DNA of 64,000 nt. Source: Colwellia sp. 75C3. Lineage in GTDB: Bacteria > Pseudomonadota > Gammaproteobacteria > Enterobacterales > Alteromonadaceae. The notes under the pieces are model-generated. The model had not been told where the DNA came from, searched no databases, and saw only the letters and a list, made by a program, of their open reading frames with translations. Of this stretch, positions 20,120-29,676 are shown piece by piece. The position numbers and the translations under genes were made by a program. The number at the start of each line of letters is the position of its first letter. Within the stretch, counting starts at the first letter, position 1. Location: contig NZ_PJAU01000055.1 in the NCBI RefSeq assembly GCF_002836255.1, forward strand, positions 62,001 to 126,000, written 5' to 3'.

Positions 20120-21337
20120 ATGATTAAATTCCCTCAAATTGGACCTGCAGTTTTAGTTACCGCTGCTTTTATCGGACCGGGCACCGTTATTACGGCAACA
20201 ATGGCCGGCGCAAATTACGGCTTTAGTTTATTGTGGGCTCTTGTCTTCTCTGTCTTTGCCACTATCATTTTGCAAGAAATGGCAGCGCGTTTGGGCGTGG
20301 TAACTCAGCAAGGTTTAGGTGAGAATATCCGCTTAGCTTGTACGAATCCGGTAAGTAAGTACTTATCTATATTTCTTGTGGTCGGCGCTATTGTCGTGGG
20401 TAATGCCGCTTATCAAGGTGGTAATATTTCCGGGGCAAGTTTAGGTTTAACGCATCTATTTGGAGAGCAACCTCTGCTTGGCTCCTCTGCCGTTTGGCCA
20501 ATAGTAATAGGCTTGGTTGCTTTAAGTATTTTAGCCACAGGCAGCTATCGCATTATCGAAAAGTCACTGATTGTTTTGGTAGGAGTGATGAGCTTGGCGT
20601 TTCTAGCGAGTTTTTTCTTGATAGATATTAATTGGTCCGATTTTTTCAGTGGTTTATTAATCCCGAGTTTACCTACAGGTGCAACACTTACCGTTATTGC
20701 GTTAATTGGTACTACTGTTGTGCCTTATAACTTGTTTTTACATAGCGCGACAGCAAGTAAGAAATGGCAGAAAGTTGAGCAGCTTGATGATGCTCGAAAA
20801 GATTTATACTTTGCTATACCCTTGGGTGGTTTGATTTCAATCGCTATTGTATCAACAGCGGCAAGTGCCTTTTTTGGACAACAAATTCACATTACTAATG
20901 CAGCGGATATAGCCCCTGCTTTGCAGCCTGTTTTTGGTGATGCGGCAGGTATATTTATAGCGATTGGTTTGTTTGCTGCGGGTATATCCTCGGCTGTAAC
21001 AGCACCGTTAGCTGCGGCTTTTGCTTTAAGCGGTATTTTAAATTTAAACAAAGAACTTAATTCACTCTCCTTTAAAGCCATTTGGTTTATTATTTTGTTA
21101 CTCGGCGTGATTATTTCTAGCTTAGGTTATAAACCCATGACGGTCATTTGGTTCGCTCAAGTGGCTAATGGTATTTTATTACCGTTAATAGCGCTGTTTT
21201 TATTATGGATGATGAATAGTCAAATATTAGGAGAACAGCAAAATACTCGTCAACAAAATATCTTGGCAGGCATAGTCGTAGCTGTTACTTTGATGCTCAG
21301 TGCACGTAGTTTGCTTTCTGCATTTGATTTACTGTAG
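20120..21337 (+). CDS. Nramp-family carrier lacking canonical metal-binding motifs
   Basis: A 405-residue integral membrane protein with about eleven hydrophobic segments and the Nramp/MntH fold outline. In canonical Nramp proteins transmembrane helix 1 carries DPGN and helix 6 carries MPH, which bind the metal. Here the equivalent stretches read GPGT (residues 19-22) and VVPYN (200-204), so the Asp, Asn, Met and His ligands are all replaced. The context NLFLHSA after helix 6 is still Nramp-like. It should not be called a manganese transporter with confidence; the substrate may be magnesium, another solute, or unknown. It is monocistronic. Confidence 0.85.
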   Translation: MIKFPQIGPAVLVTAAFIGPGTVITATMAGANYGFSLLWALVFSVFATIILQEMAARLGVVTQQGLGENIRLACTNPVSKYLSIFLVVGAIVVGNAAYQGGNISGASLGLTHLFGEQPLLGSSAVWPIVIGLVALSILATGSYRIIEKSLIVLVGVMSLAFLASFFLIDINWSDFFSGLLIPSLPTGATLTVIALIGTTVVPYNLFLHSATASKKWQKVEQLDDARKDLYFAIPLGGLISIAIVSTAASAFFGQQIHITNAADIAPALQPVFGDAAGIFIAIGLFAAGISSAVTAPLAAAFALSGILNLNKELNSLSFKAIWFIILLLGVIISSLGYKPMTVIWFAQVANGILLPLIALFLLWMMNSQILGEQQNTRQQNILAGIVVAVTLMLSARSLLSAFDLL

Positions 21338-21439
21338 TTATTTATAAACGATGATTATTTATCAAGCTGCCTTGTAGTCTTTGTTTTTTTTAGTTAGGAT
21401 GTTTTTTAGTCAATAAATTGTATTAACGGAATAATAACA

Positions 21440-22258
21440 ATGACCTATTTAAAACACCTTTCCTTAATTTTTATTTTATTTTGTACCCTATTAGCAAAAC
21501 CCAGCCAGGCAATTCCTATTGATTCGTGTATGGAAGAACAGTGTATTGCCTATTTTAATAAATGGAAAGTTATGGCTATAGCAAAGCGTGTTAATGCTAT
21601 GTCGGCGTTAGCTGAGCTTTATTATCAGGGATATGGTACGGAAAAGAATCTCGATAAATCTCTTCGTTATTTTCGTAAAGCATCAAGATATCAGTTTGCC
21701 TATGCGCAATACCGCACTGGAATTTTCTATCTGATGGAAGATAAATTTATTGATAATGAAGCCGGTATCAAATATTTAAGAAAAGCGGCTAGAAATGGCC
21801 ATGTTGAATCAGCATTTCTACTCGGTGTTATATTCGGTACAGGCGAATTGGGTATTAAAGATGTCGGCGAATCGGATAAATGGTTGGTAAAAGCGTTGAA
21901 AGATCAGCATTCCACGGCACAACGTTATGCAGGTTTTTTGTATAAAAGTGGTCAAGTAAATGAAAACCACTATATCAAAGTGAATAAAATTATTAATAAT
22001 CTAAAAGTCACTATGCCAGCAATGAATAATACCAAAGGGCAAGTAGCTAAAAAAATTACAGAAATACCCTGGCCTCATGGTTCAAGAACAGAGGTTATTA
22101 CCGAGCAAGACGCAGTTTTTGGGGATACGTTTGATTTTGAAATCGCTGATCTTCAATCTGCAGCGTCAACGACCAACAATGATACAGGTTCACAAAGACA
22201 AGTAAGGAAATGTGAAAAAATATTGAGTTGTTATAACGTAGATAGACAAGAATTTTAG
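21440..22258 (+). CDS. Exported Sel1-repeat protein
   Basis: A 272-residue protein with a signal peptide (about 1-24, cut near SQA-IP). Residues about 50-180 hold three to four Sel1-like repeats of roughly 36 residues (AMSALAELYYQGYGTEKNLDKSLRYF and two to three related units). The C-terminal part (about 190-272) is not repeat-like and holds a Cys pair near the end (KCEKILSC). Sel1 proteins usually scaffold other proteins; no partner is evident. It stands as a single gene before a long bidirectional hairpin. Confidence 0.85.
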   Translation: MTYLKHLSLIFILFCTLLAKPSQAIPIDSCMEEQCIAYFNKWKVMAIAKRVNAMSALAELYYQGYGTEKNLDKSLRYFRKASRYQFAYAQYRTGIFYLMEDKFIDNEAGIKYLRKAARNGHVESAFLLGVIFGTGELGIKDVGESDKWLVKALKDQHSTAQRYAGFLYKSGQVNENHYIKVNKIINNLKVTMPAMNNTKGQVAKKITEIPWPHGSRTEVITEQDAVFGDTFDFEIADLQSAASTTNNDTGSQRQVRKCEKILSCYNVDRQEF

Positions 22259-22371
22259 CGTTATAGAAGTACTAAATTAGCACTTCCAAGCAAGTAGAGT
22301 CAGTGAGTGAATCTGCAAGATAGCAAGTATAACCTGAGTAATAAGTGATCTGAAAACTCAACTAACAGAAT

Positions 22372-22405
22372 AGCAGGACTAAAGTCATATTACTTTAGTC
22401 CTGCT
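22372..22405. terminator. Bidirectional terminator-like hairpin
   Basis: A perfect 14-bp stem (AGCAGGACTAAAGT at 22372-22385 with its complement at 22392-22405; 6-base loop) lies between the convergent Sel1 and hydrolase genes. Confidence 0.7.
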
Positions 22406-22410
22406 ATTAT

Positions 22411-23169
22411 TTAGTCACTAGCTAGATTATTAGCAAACCATGCGACAATTGTTTTTGTTAACTGTTTATCACTGTCTAATAACGGATACCCGTGCATGCT
22501 GCCTTTGTATGAGATCATTTTACTATTGGGATGTTTAGCCGTTGAAAAAAGCTGTTGGGCACTGGTGAATGTTCTGCCATCATCCTCTGAAGCGATGATT
22601 AAGGTAGGTTTTTCTACTAACGTTTTACCATAACGGACAATATTTTTATCACGCTGTGATGAGGAGAAAAAACTAATAGCGCTGATGTTTTCTTTTTCAG
22701 CTAAGGTGATGGCTTGGCTGCCACCACAACTTGCGCCAATGATGCCTACCTGCCCACGGTTACCAACCTTATCTTTTAAATAATCAAAGGCTAATTGCAC
22801 GTCTTCTGGCCAATGAGAAGACATTTTAGTCCACGCTTGACCTCGCTCTGCTTGGGGCAGTTGACGAATTTTTGCAACGTTAAACTCGTCACTAACACTT
22901 TCACCAAAACCTCTAAAGTCGAGGCTTAGCGCATGAATACCTTGTTGTGCTAATTGCTCGCCGATATGGTTATACATAGTGCGATTGTAATTACACTGAT
23001 GCAGCATTAATACCGCACGTTTGTTTAAGTTTTTTTCGTTATTTTGACCTTGATAATAATCAGCTTTTAGGTTGAATTTATCCGGGCTAATCAAGATGAG
23101 ATCAGCTGCTAAGCTTTGAACACTAAAAAGTAGACTAACAACTGACAGTGAAGCGATTAAACGTAACAT
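22411..23169 (-). CDS. Exported alpha/beta hydrolase (dienelactone hydrolase-like)
   Basis: A 252-residue protein with a signal peptide (about 1-21, ending VQSLAA). The alpha/beta hydrolase core is visible: MLHQCNYNRT near the oxyanion region, the nucleophile elbow GASCG (Ser near residue 147), acid ASEDDGRTF (near 195), and His in GSMHGYPLL (near 227). It is periplasmic by prediction. The substrate is unknown. It is transcribed toward the Sel1 gene and lies downstream of the ToxR-type regulator on the same strand (117-bp gap). Confidence 0.87.
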   Translation of the reverse strand: MLRLIASLSVVSLLFSVQSLAADLILISPDKFNLKADYYQGQNNEKNLNKRAVLMLHQCNYNRTMYNHIGEQLAQQGIHALSLDFRGFGESVSDEFNVAKIRQLPQAERGQAWTKMSSHWPEDVQLAFDYLKDKVGNRGQVGIIGASCGGSQAITLAEKENISAISFFSSSQRDKNIVRYGKTLVEKPTLIIASEDDGRTFTSAQQLFSTAKHPNSKMISYKGSMHGYPLLDSDKQLTKTIVAWFANNLASD

Positions 23170-23286
23170 AACAATTCCTATGGTAATTTTATTTCCTAGG
23201 CAGTTAACTTATCGTTAAACATGTAATAGAAACAGCAGAATGCGACCAATGACCTTTTTTGTGGGTGGCATAACGCGCTTATTACG

Positions 23287-25428
23287 CTAATTATTTAATT
23301 GAGCTCTCATAATATCGCCCTCGGGTGGATCTGTTTTGAAAAAAATGGCTTTACTACCATCCACATTAAAATCTGTTACTCGAGACCAATTAGGTAAAGT
23401 CATCAACAACTTACTTGACGATATTTGCTCATCATTTCCTATAAGGACTTGCTGTATTTTTCTTGATGGGCCGTTCTTTATTATGGTGTAGACCGTTTGG
23501 TCAATCACTTTTAACTCTCCTGGCACTAGAGAATCTAAATGAGTAATTGAGTGGATAAGTGACGTTGTTTTATCATGAATAACGTCTTTGATAATTAAAC
23601 CTCCCACTTTATAATCGATTAATGTCAGTTTGTCTCCGTCTGAGCTTTCTTGGGCAAACAGACCCGCATTAGGCTGTATTAACGTCGACTCTAATGTACT
23701 ACGGTCATACTGGTATATATTCACGTGCTTTACGTGTTCGCTAATGTATATACTGCTATCGTCTTTACTCCATGCTAATGGATATTTCATACTAGGAATT
23801 GAACTTTCTTTAACAGGTTTTCCTGTAATTAATGAAATAATGGACAAGGTTAGTTTTTCTTTTTCATAGACGATGGCAAAAAATTCCTCGGTATTAGATA
23901 ACACCGGTCTATGTATAAAACTTGCCTGTAATTGAGTCACTTGTTTGGTTTTTTGAGACTTAAGGTTATAGGACCATACTTCATAATATCCAGTTCGATT
24001 TGAAACAAAATAAATTGTCTTATTATCTTTTGAATAAACACCATAATATTCGTTGGCATCACTATTAAGTTTGGGCAGAGTATCAAATTTTTGTTGGTCA
24101 ATATCGGCGATTACTTGATTCGTCGACGCTTTATAGGTGGCGTAATAAAGGTGGCCTTGTTTAAGTTGTGCTCGAATAATACGTTGACCACCTGAGCTAG
24201 GTAGTATGCTGTTAATCGAATGATCATTTATATTTAGCTGCCAAATACCTTTAGTTGCTGATACTACACCTGATATGAGTAAGTTTCCTGAGTCAAGCAA
24301 TGCGATGTGTTCAACCCACGAAAACTGGTCCGTGATAGTTATATATTGATGGGTTTTAAGGTTTAAAGAGACTATTTCTTTTACTTTATTACTGTTATTG
24401 AAAAAATAAAGTGTTTGACCGTCTAAAGAATAGACTTGATATCGAATATCGCTCGGTAAATTTAAGGTCGATTCATGTAAATAGGTCACTTTACGATTAA
24501 TCGTGTTTATTGATTTAACTTCATGTAATTTATTATGTTGGTAATCATCGTATTCAATGAAACTTATCGCAGAAGCCTCATTTGTTTTTAGAGATAAATT
24601 AAAAATGGCGTTGTCAGATTCATAAATAATTTCAACTTTACTGGGTAGCTCATGTCGAATAATTTGGTATTGGCCTGACTTTTCTCGGATATAGGTAATG
24701 GTTTTTTCGTCCAACCATATAGGAGAGTATTCACCCCATTCATCATTAGTGACTTGTTCTGACTGATTGCCACCTAATGTCTTTAGATAAAGATCAACCC
24801 GTTCACCGCGAGCGCTGACATAAATCATTTTATTATGATTTTCATGAAAGCTAAAGTCGCCTTCGACACCTATATCTTTGGTGACAGGTAAAATATTCTG
24901 AATACTCAAGTGACTGACGTTTTTATCTAATAAAGCATTATTCAACAGCCAAGTACTTATTGATACTGTAATTAAAAGTAAGCAGCTACTTACTAACCAT
25001 TTCACTTTTAGACTGACGTGTTTATTATTTTGTAAACTCTCAATCAGTGCTTTGTTTTCAATCGTTGTCCTATGCTCTGTTGTACAGTGTTCTGCTGTAG
25101 TTAGCTTTACCTTCGCTATGAATCGATAGCCTTTTTTGGGAATAGTTTCGATATATTTCGGATTTTTTGCATCATCAGTTAGCGCATTGCGTAATGAATA
25201 AATCAGTTGAGAAATAACTTCATCACCCACAACAATATTTGGCCAAAGTGCAGACAAAATTTCAGCTCGAGTAACAACTTCACCATTTTTACTTACCAGT
25301 AATATTAATAACGACATCACTTTCGGCTCTATTCGTTTTTCTCGAGATCTTTTAATTAACAAGTTGGCTTGAGGGATTGCTTCAAACTCGTTAAAGCTGA
25401 ATTTTTCATCAGAAAATTTTGTTGTCAA
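23287..25428 (-). CDS. Membrane-bound ToxR/CadC-type regulator with periplasmic propeller
   Basis: A 713-residue one-component regulator. Residues about 10-105 are an OmpR-type winged helix (Trans_reg_C; SKNGEVVTRAEILSALWPN and YIETIPKKGYRFIAKV). A single membrane segment lies near 145-163 (LVSSCLLLITVSISTWLL). The large periplasmic part (about 175-700) has TolB-like propeller repeats with S-W-x-x-D and YFVSNRTGYYEVW turns. Such proteins sense a periplasmic signal and activate nearby genes; the downstream hydrolase is a candidate target, but the ligand is unknown. No phosphorylation domain is present. Confidence 0.88.
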   Translation of the reverse strand: MTTKFSDEKFSFNEFEAIPQANLLIKRSREKRIEPKVMSLLILLVSKNGEVVTRAEILSALWPNIVVGDEVISQLIYSLRNALTDDAKNPKYIETIPKKGYRFIAKVKLTTAEHCTTEHRTTIENKALIESLQNNKHVSLKVKWLVSSCLLLITVSISTWLLNNALLDKNVSHLSIQNILPVTKDIGVEGDFSFHENHNKMIYVSARGERVDLYLKTLGGNQSEQVTNDEWGEYSPIWLDEKTITYIREKSGQYQIIRHELPSKVEIIYESDNAIFNLSLKTNEASAISFIEYDDYQHNKLHEVKSINTINRKVTYLHESTLNLPSDIRYQVYSLDGQTLYFFNNSNKVKEIVSLNLKTHQYITITDQFSWVEHIALLDSGNLLISGVVSATKGIWQLNINDHSINSILPSSGGQRIIRAQLKQGHLYYATYKASTNQVIADIDQQKFDTLPKLNSDANEYYGVYSKDNKTIYFVSNRTGYYEVWSYNLKSQKTKQVTQLQASFIHRPVLSNTEEFFAIVYEKEKLTLSIISLITGKPVKESSIPSMKYPLAWSKDDSSIYISEHVKHVNIYQYDRSTLESTLIQPNAGLFAQESSDGDKLTLIDYKVGGLIIKDVIHDKTTSLIHSITHLDSLVPGELKVIDQTVYTIIKNGPSRKIQQVLIGNDEQISSSKLLMTLPNWSRVTDFNVDGSKAIFFKTDPPEGDIMRAQLNN

Positions 25429-25657
25429 TGTATATAGCCGCTTGAATTTAAACCAAATAAAACAATGATGTTTTTTTTAGTTTTTCATTATGTATCTTTA
25501 CAATACATTAACACAAAATCAAATTGTGACATTGATTTTTATAAAATTGATTCACAAAAATACCACATCAATAATCTTATATTAGATTTTATTTACAATG
25601 AAATAGAACGTTTATTCGATATTTAATAAATAATAATAGTTTTAAAAAGGAAGTTAA

Positions 25658-26461
25658 ATGAACATAATCAAACTTGCCAGCCTGGTGCTGCTATTGGGTG
25701 TTACCGCCTGTGTCGAAGAAGAAAATGATAATAAAGTAATCGTAGAACAAATATACACCGATGTGATTAATGGTTTAAATACCGGATTAGTTACTTCCTT
25801 ATATGCAGAAGACTTTATTCAGCATAATTCCGACATTGCAGCGGGTGTTGCAGGGCAAGAAGAATACTTCGAAACAATGACGGCTAACAACCCTAGTCAT
25901 GTGGCAACGATTAAACATATCGTCGCTGATGGCGATTATGTTGCAGTACATTGGCACTATGCGCAAGACGTTGATAATGAATTTATTGGTAGTGCTAGAG
26001 TTGACTTATATAAGTTGAAAGACAGCATGATCACGGAACATTGGGATGTGGTTATGGTCCCCAACATGAACACAGCAAGTGGTAATTCTGTTTTTAGTGA
26101 CTTATATATTTATCCTACGGACACATCTGCTAATACGAATACTAGTATTGAAGAAATAAATAAAGTGATCGTGACTAATTTTTATTTGGACTTATTCAAC
26201 AACCAGAATCTTGATTTAATTGAAGAGCTAGTAGACCCAAGTTACCTGCAACATAATTTTTGGGTGCCAAATGGTAGTGAGGGTTTGTTTAACTACGTTA
26301 GTGGCGGAGGTACTGGAGGGTTATCAATCTTTTTGACGTTAGGTGAGGGTGATATGGTTTGGACCTTTTCGGGCCCAGGTACTGATAATTTGCAAACGGT
26401 TGATTTATGGCGTTTTGATAACAATATTAAAAAAATTGTTGAACATTGGGATGTGTTTTAA
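25658..26461 (+). CDS. Lipoprotein with two tandem SnoaL/NTF2-like domains
   Basis: A 267-residue lipoprotein with signal peptide and lipobox GVTAC (Cys18). Two homologous domains follow (about 25-135 and 165-267). Each starts with a helix of the form KVIVxxxYxDxxN, contains QHN (IQHNSD, LQHNFW), and ends with EHWDV. These are marks of the SnoaL-like fold, usually about 130 residues, so this is an internal duplication. The His and Asp residues of the pocket are kept in both halves. The function is unknown. A strong SD (AAGGAAG) precedes the ATG. Confidence 0.82.
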   Translation: MNIIKLASLVLLLGVTACVEEENDNKVIVEQIYTDVINGLNTGLVTSLYAEDFIQHNSDIAAGVAGQEEYFETMTANNPSHVATIKHIVADGDYVAVHWHYAQDVDNEFIGSARVDLYKLKDSMITEHWDVVMVPNMNTASGNSVFSDLYIYPTDTSANTNTSIEEINKVIVTNFYLDLFNNQNLDLIEELVDPSYLQHNFWVPNGSEGLFNYVSGGGTGGLSIFLTLGEGDMVWTFSGPGTDNLQTVDLWRFDNNIKKIVEHWDVF

Positions 26462-26470
26462 AGCATAACT

Positions 26471-26510
26471 TACATTATGGAAGTCGTTTGCTACTTCCAT
26501 AATGTATTTT
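26471..26510 (+). terminator. Rho-independent terminator after the SnoaL lipoprotein
   Basis: Perfect 14-bp stem (26471-26484 with 26493-26506), 8-base loop, then TTTT. Confidence 0.82.
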
Positions 26511-26640
26511 CACAGAAGATAAACGATAACTTGCTCTTAAACGGTTCAATACATGAACTATCGTTACACAATTAAACAATAAGTAAATAGGAGCCTTGAT
26601 ATAATTTCATCTATTTTATAGATGTCTACGGAGTTTTACC

Positions 26641-27243
26641 TTGAGAGCAGTTGTTGTTTTATTATCAGTGTTATTTATCACATTATTATCGGTTAATGTT
26701 AATGCAAAAAGTACAAAGATAGACGGTTTAGAATTTGGCCCTATCGCTAGTTTAGTTGGGACATGGGAAGGAGATAAGGGCGTAGATGTTGCACCAGGAA
26801 AAACTGTCCCGCTAGTGGCGCCATATTTTGAAACAATTAAAGTTGAAGTCGTTGGTGATGTGACTAATGCAGGCACTCAAAAATTGGCAATTTTAAGTTA
26901 TCATCAAGAAGTTTTTCGCAAAGCGGATGGTAAAAAGTTTCATGATCAAATAGGTTACTGGATCTATGATGCGGCGACCAAAGAGATACATTATACCTTG
27001 AGTATTCCACGTGCAGTGACGCTGATGGCGAGTGGTAAACTAACCGCATCAGGGGCAATTAAAGTGTCGACTGACACTGAAATAGGCCAGTCTCCGTTTA
27101 TGCAAAAAAATGCTAAAACGACAAAGTTTGAAATGACAGTGACAGTTAATGGCGATAGTTTACGTTACGCGATGACAACTCATTTAGATATTTACGGTAA
27201 AGCTTTTCCGCATACAGATGTTAATGTTTTAACACGTAAGTAA
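26641..27243 (+). CDS. Exported nitrobindin/FABP-like heme-binding beta-barrel protein
   Basis: A 200-residue protein starting with TTG (26641); a GGAG at about 26629 is well placed for this start and it gives a full signal peptide (about 1-21, ending NVNA). The mature part resembles the heme-binding beta-barrel family PF08768: LVGTWEGDKGVD near the N-terminus (GTWxGxG motif) and YWIYDAATKEIHYTLSIPRAV in the middle. Family members such as nitrobindin bind heme or fatty acids inside a 10-stranded barrel; export is unusual, and neither ligand nor activity is proven here. Confidence 0.78.
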   Translation: MRAVVVLLSVLFITLLSVNVNAKSTKIDGLEFGPIASLVGTWEGDKGVDVAPGKTVPLVAPYFETIKVEVVGDVTNAGTQKLAILSYHQEVFRKADGKKFHDQIGYWIYDAATKEIHYTLSIPRAVTLMASGKLTASGAIKVSTDTEIGQSPFMQKNAKTTKFEMTVTVNGDSLRYAMTTHLDIYGKAFPHTDVNVLTRK

Positions 27244-27285
27244 ATTGACTTGTTTTAATAACAAAAGTATTGCAAGTTGAAATTA

Positions 27286-27318
27286 AAAGGCACCTACTTA
27301 ATTAGGTGCCTTTTTTTG
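27286..27318 (+). terminator. Rho-independent terminator
   Basis: GGCACCTA (27289-27296) / TAGGTGCC (27303-27310) with flanking AAA/TTT and a run of seven T. Confidence 0.93.
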
Positions 27319-27417
27319 TATCATTTGTTTAGGGTTGTTAAGCTCAATAATTTTGGTTTGTTGTACAAATGCATGGATTTAATCGACACTATTAAGCCTT
27401 AAACAGTTTAAAGAATG

Positions 27418-28848
27418 TTAAACATTAGTTTTATTCTGCTTCAATAATGTTGGTAAGGTAATTATAACTTTCAAACCACTCGAGACTTGATTTTGGGCGA
27501 CTATGTAACCTTGATGCAAGGTTATAGCTTGCTGAGCAATTGCTAATCCTAAACCAGTGCCTCCGCTACTTCTTTCTCTGCCATCTGCCACGCGGAAAAA
27601 AGGAGTAAACAGTTTTTCTATCATTTCATCAGGTACACCAGGACCATGATCCGAAATAGTTAACGTTATCTGTTCATCTTTTTCGCTTAATTCAAGGGTA
27701 ACCACTTGGTTTGTAGGTGAGTATTTTACTGCGTTATTAACAACGTTACTGATGGCACTCGCGACCAGTTTACTGTCGGCTAAAAGTGGGCAGCTAAATT
27801 CAGTTTTGAAATCTATAGTGACATTTTTACTGGTAGCAAAATATTGGCAGTCGTTAACTACATATTCTACTAAATCTTTGAGATCAATCTCATCAGCATC
27901 GAAGACATTCTGGTTATGCTCCAGTCTTGAAAGCGTTAATACATCAGCTATCATTTCATCTAATCGGTCTACTTCAGTTTCACAGCGGTTTAAATGTTTT
28001 TGCTGTTCAACGCTATTGCCCATATTTTTTTCGGCTAAAGCAACCGCTAGTTGTAAACGTGTTAAGGGAGATCTTAGCTCATGTGAGACATCACCTAATA
28101 AACGTTGATGCGCTGTAATATTGTTTTCTAATTGCTCAGCCATTTGATTAAAGCTTCGTGCAAGGGCGCCAAATTCATCAGAGCGTTGTTCAAATTTTGT
28201 AATACGTGTTGCTAATTTACCTTTACCTATACTTTCACTTGCTTTTTGTAAAGCGATCAAAGGCTTTGTAAAGCTCTTAGCGAGCAACCAACATGATAGG
28301 AAACTAACCAGTAACAGCATGATTAAACGCATGGCCAAAGGTAATTGGGTTACCCAGCTAACGATACGCTTACGGCGCATTTCACTGGCAATGAAAAGTT
28401 GAAATTTTTCACCATTAATAACTATGGGTTGAGAAGACGTCACTTTGGTAAAATCAAAATCAATGGTCACGGGGTTATCGAGGGGATGCTTTTCTAAGTA
28501 GTTTTTTACTTCTATCCAGCCACGCTTTCTTGGCGCGTAAACTTTATTATTACTGATTTTTTTTATGATTAACATTTGATGGTGTTTACGGTCAAAACTT
28601 CTCTGTATTGCTTTAAGTTTTATCTGTTTTTTATTCGCTAACTTCTCAGTGTACATGCTTAACAATTTTAATTGTTGAGGGTTGGCTTGTTCTTGGCTAG
28701 GACTATGCCTAAATTGCATGGTGACTAGGTAACTAATGAGTACTGAGATGAGTATAACTATCCAAAAAGCAAGAAACAGTTTTAAGCTAATGCCTAAGGA
28801 GAATTTCTTATGCAGTGGTGAAGCTAACTTATTCGTAGCATTAGTCAT
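27418..28848 (-). CDS. cpxA: Envelope-stress sensor kinase CpxA
   Basis: A 476-residue inner-membrane histidine kinase. Membrane segments lie near residues 24-46 and 168-190, enclosing a periplasmic sensor of about 120 residues. HAMP is near 190-245, the dimerisation box HELRSPLTRLQLAVALAE holds the phosphoacceptor His, and the ATPase shows NAVKYS, DHGPGVP and GGTGLGLAIA. The H-box sequence is distinctly CpxA-like. It lies 2 bp after cpxR, and the pair is divergent from a cpxP-like gene, the enterobacterial arrangement. Confidence 0.92.
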   Translation of the reverse strand: MTNATNKLASPLHKKFSLGISLKLFLAFWIVILISVLISYLVTMQFRHSPSQEQANPQQLKLLSMYTEKLANKKQIKLKAIQRSFDRKHHQMLIIKKISNNKVYAPRKRGWIEVKNYLEKHPLDNPVTIDFDFTKVTSSQPIVINGEKFQLFIASEMRRKRIVSWVTQLPLAMRLIMLLLVSFLSCWLLAKSFTKPLIALQKASESIGKGKLATRITKFEQRSDEFGALARSFNQMAEQLENNITAHQRLLGDVSHELRSPLTRLQLAVALAEKNMGNSVEQQKHLNRCETEVDRLDEMIADVLTLSRLEHNQNVFDADEIDLKDLVEYVVNDCQYFATSKNVTIDFKTEFSCPLLADSKLVASAISNVVNNAVKYSPTNQVVTLELSEKDEQITLTISDHGPGVPDEMIEKLFTPFFRVADGRERSSGGTGLGLAIAQQAITLHQGYIVAQNQVSSGLKVIITLPTLLKQNKTNV

Positions 28849-28850
28849 TG

Positions 28851-29579
28851 TTAGTGCTCACCTTGTAAAAAAACGTAACCAGCACCACGTACCGTTTTCA
28901 TCTTATCTACTGGATCAATAGCGAGTAATTTTCTACGAACATTACCAACATGTACATCAACAGTTCGATCATATGGAGTGAGCTTACGTTGGAGTACTTG
29001 CTCTGATATTTCATTTTTACTGACTATTTTACCATGATTTTCAAGCATATAAAGAAGCACTAAATATTCAGTACCGGTTAACTCAAGTAAATTATTTTGA
29101 CAGCTTATTTCACGAGTTGCTTGGTTAACCCTAACCTGATTAACGATCAGTTGCTCAGTCGGAGCATTTAGTTGTGACGAACTCTGACTTTTTACAATGG
29201 AAATACGTCTTAATATCGCATTAATGCGTGCTAATAATTCACGGTGTTTAAAAGGTTTAGCCAAATAGTCATCAGCGCCTAATTCAAGACCTAAAATTCG
29301 GTCATTATCGTCACCTTTAGCTGTTAACATTAAAATAGGGGTTTTATGATTACCGCCCAGAGCTTTTAATACTTCAAAGCCATTTAATATTGGCATCATG
29401 ACATCAAGTAAAATCAAGTCGAAACTGTCATCAAATGCTTTAGCTAAACCACTGGCACCATCTAAACATGACGTTACTTGGAAATTTTCGCTGTCAAGGT
29501 ATTCGGTTAATAGCTCAGCAAGCTCGGCATCATCATCTATTAATAAGATGTGTTTAGTTTGTGTCGGGGATTGTGTCAT
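28851..29579 (-). CDS. cpxR: Envelope-stress response regulator CpxR
   Basis: A 242-residue OmpR-family regulator. The receiver has the acidic pocket IDDDAE, phospho-acceptor Asp in LLDVMMP, and Lys in LAKPFKHREL. A winged-helix domain (about 140-240) ends with RTVDVHVGNVRRKL and RGAGYVF. The receiver is very close to E. coli CpxR through LGLELGADDYL. Autoregulation is likely, since a phased array of CpxR-type half-sites lies 98-132 bp upstream of its start. Confidence 0.94.
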   Translation of the reverse strand: MTQSPTQTKHILLIDDDAELAELLTEYLDSENFQVTSCLDGASGLAKAFDDSFDLILLDVMMPILNGFEVLKALGGNHKTPILMLTAKGDDNDRILGLELGADDYLAKPFKHRELLARINAILRRISIVKSQSSSQLNAPTEQLIVNQVRVNQATREISCQNNLLELTGTEYLVLLYMLENHGKIVSKNEISEQVLQRKLTPYDRTVDVHVGNVRRKLLAIDPVDKMKTVRGAGYVFLQGEH

Positions 29580-29676
29580 ATGAGTGGCTGCTTTTTAAGA
29601 ATAAGAGACATAACTGTTTCAGTTTACTAACGATCAGTTTCTTAGTTTACGTGAACTTAGCTAAGCAGAATAGAAC

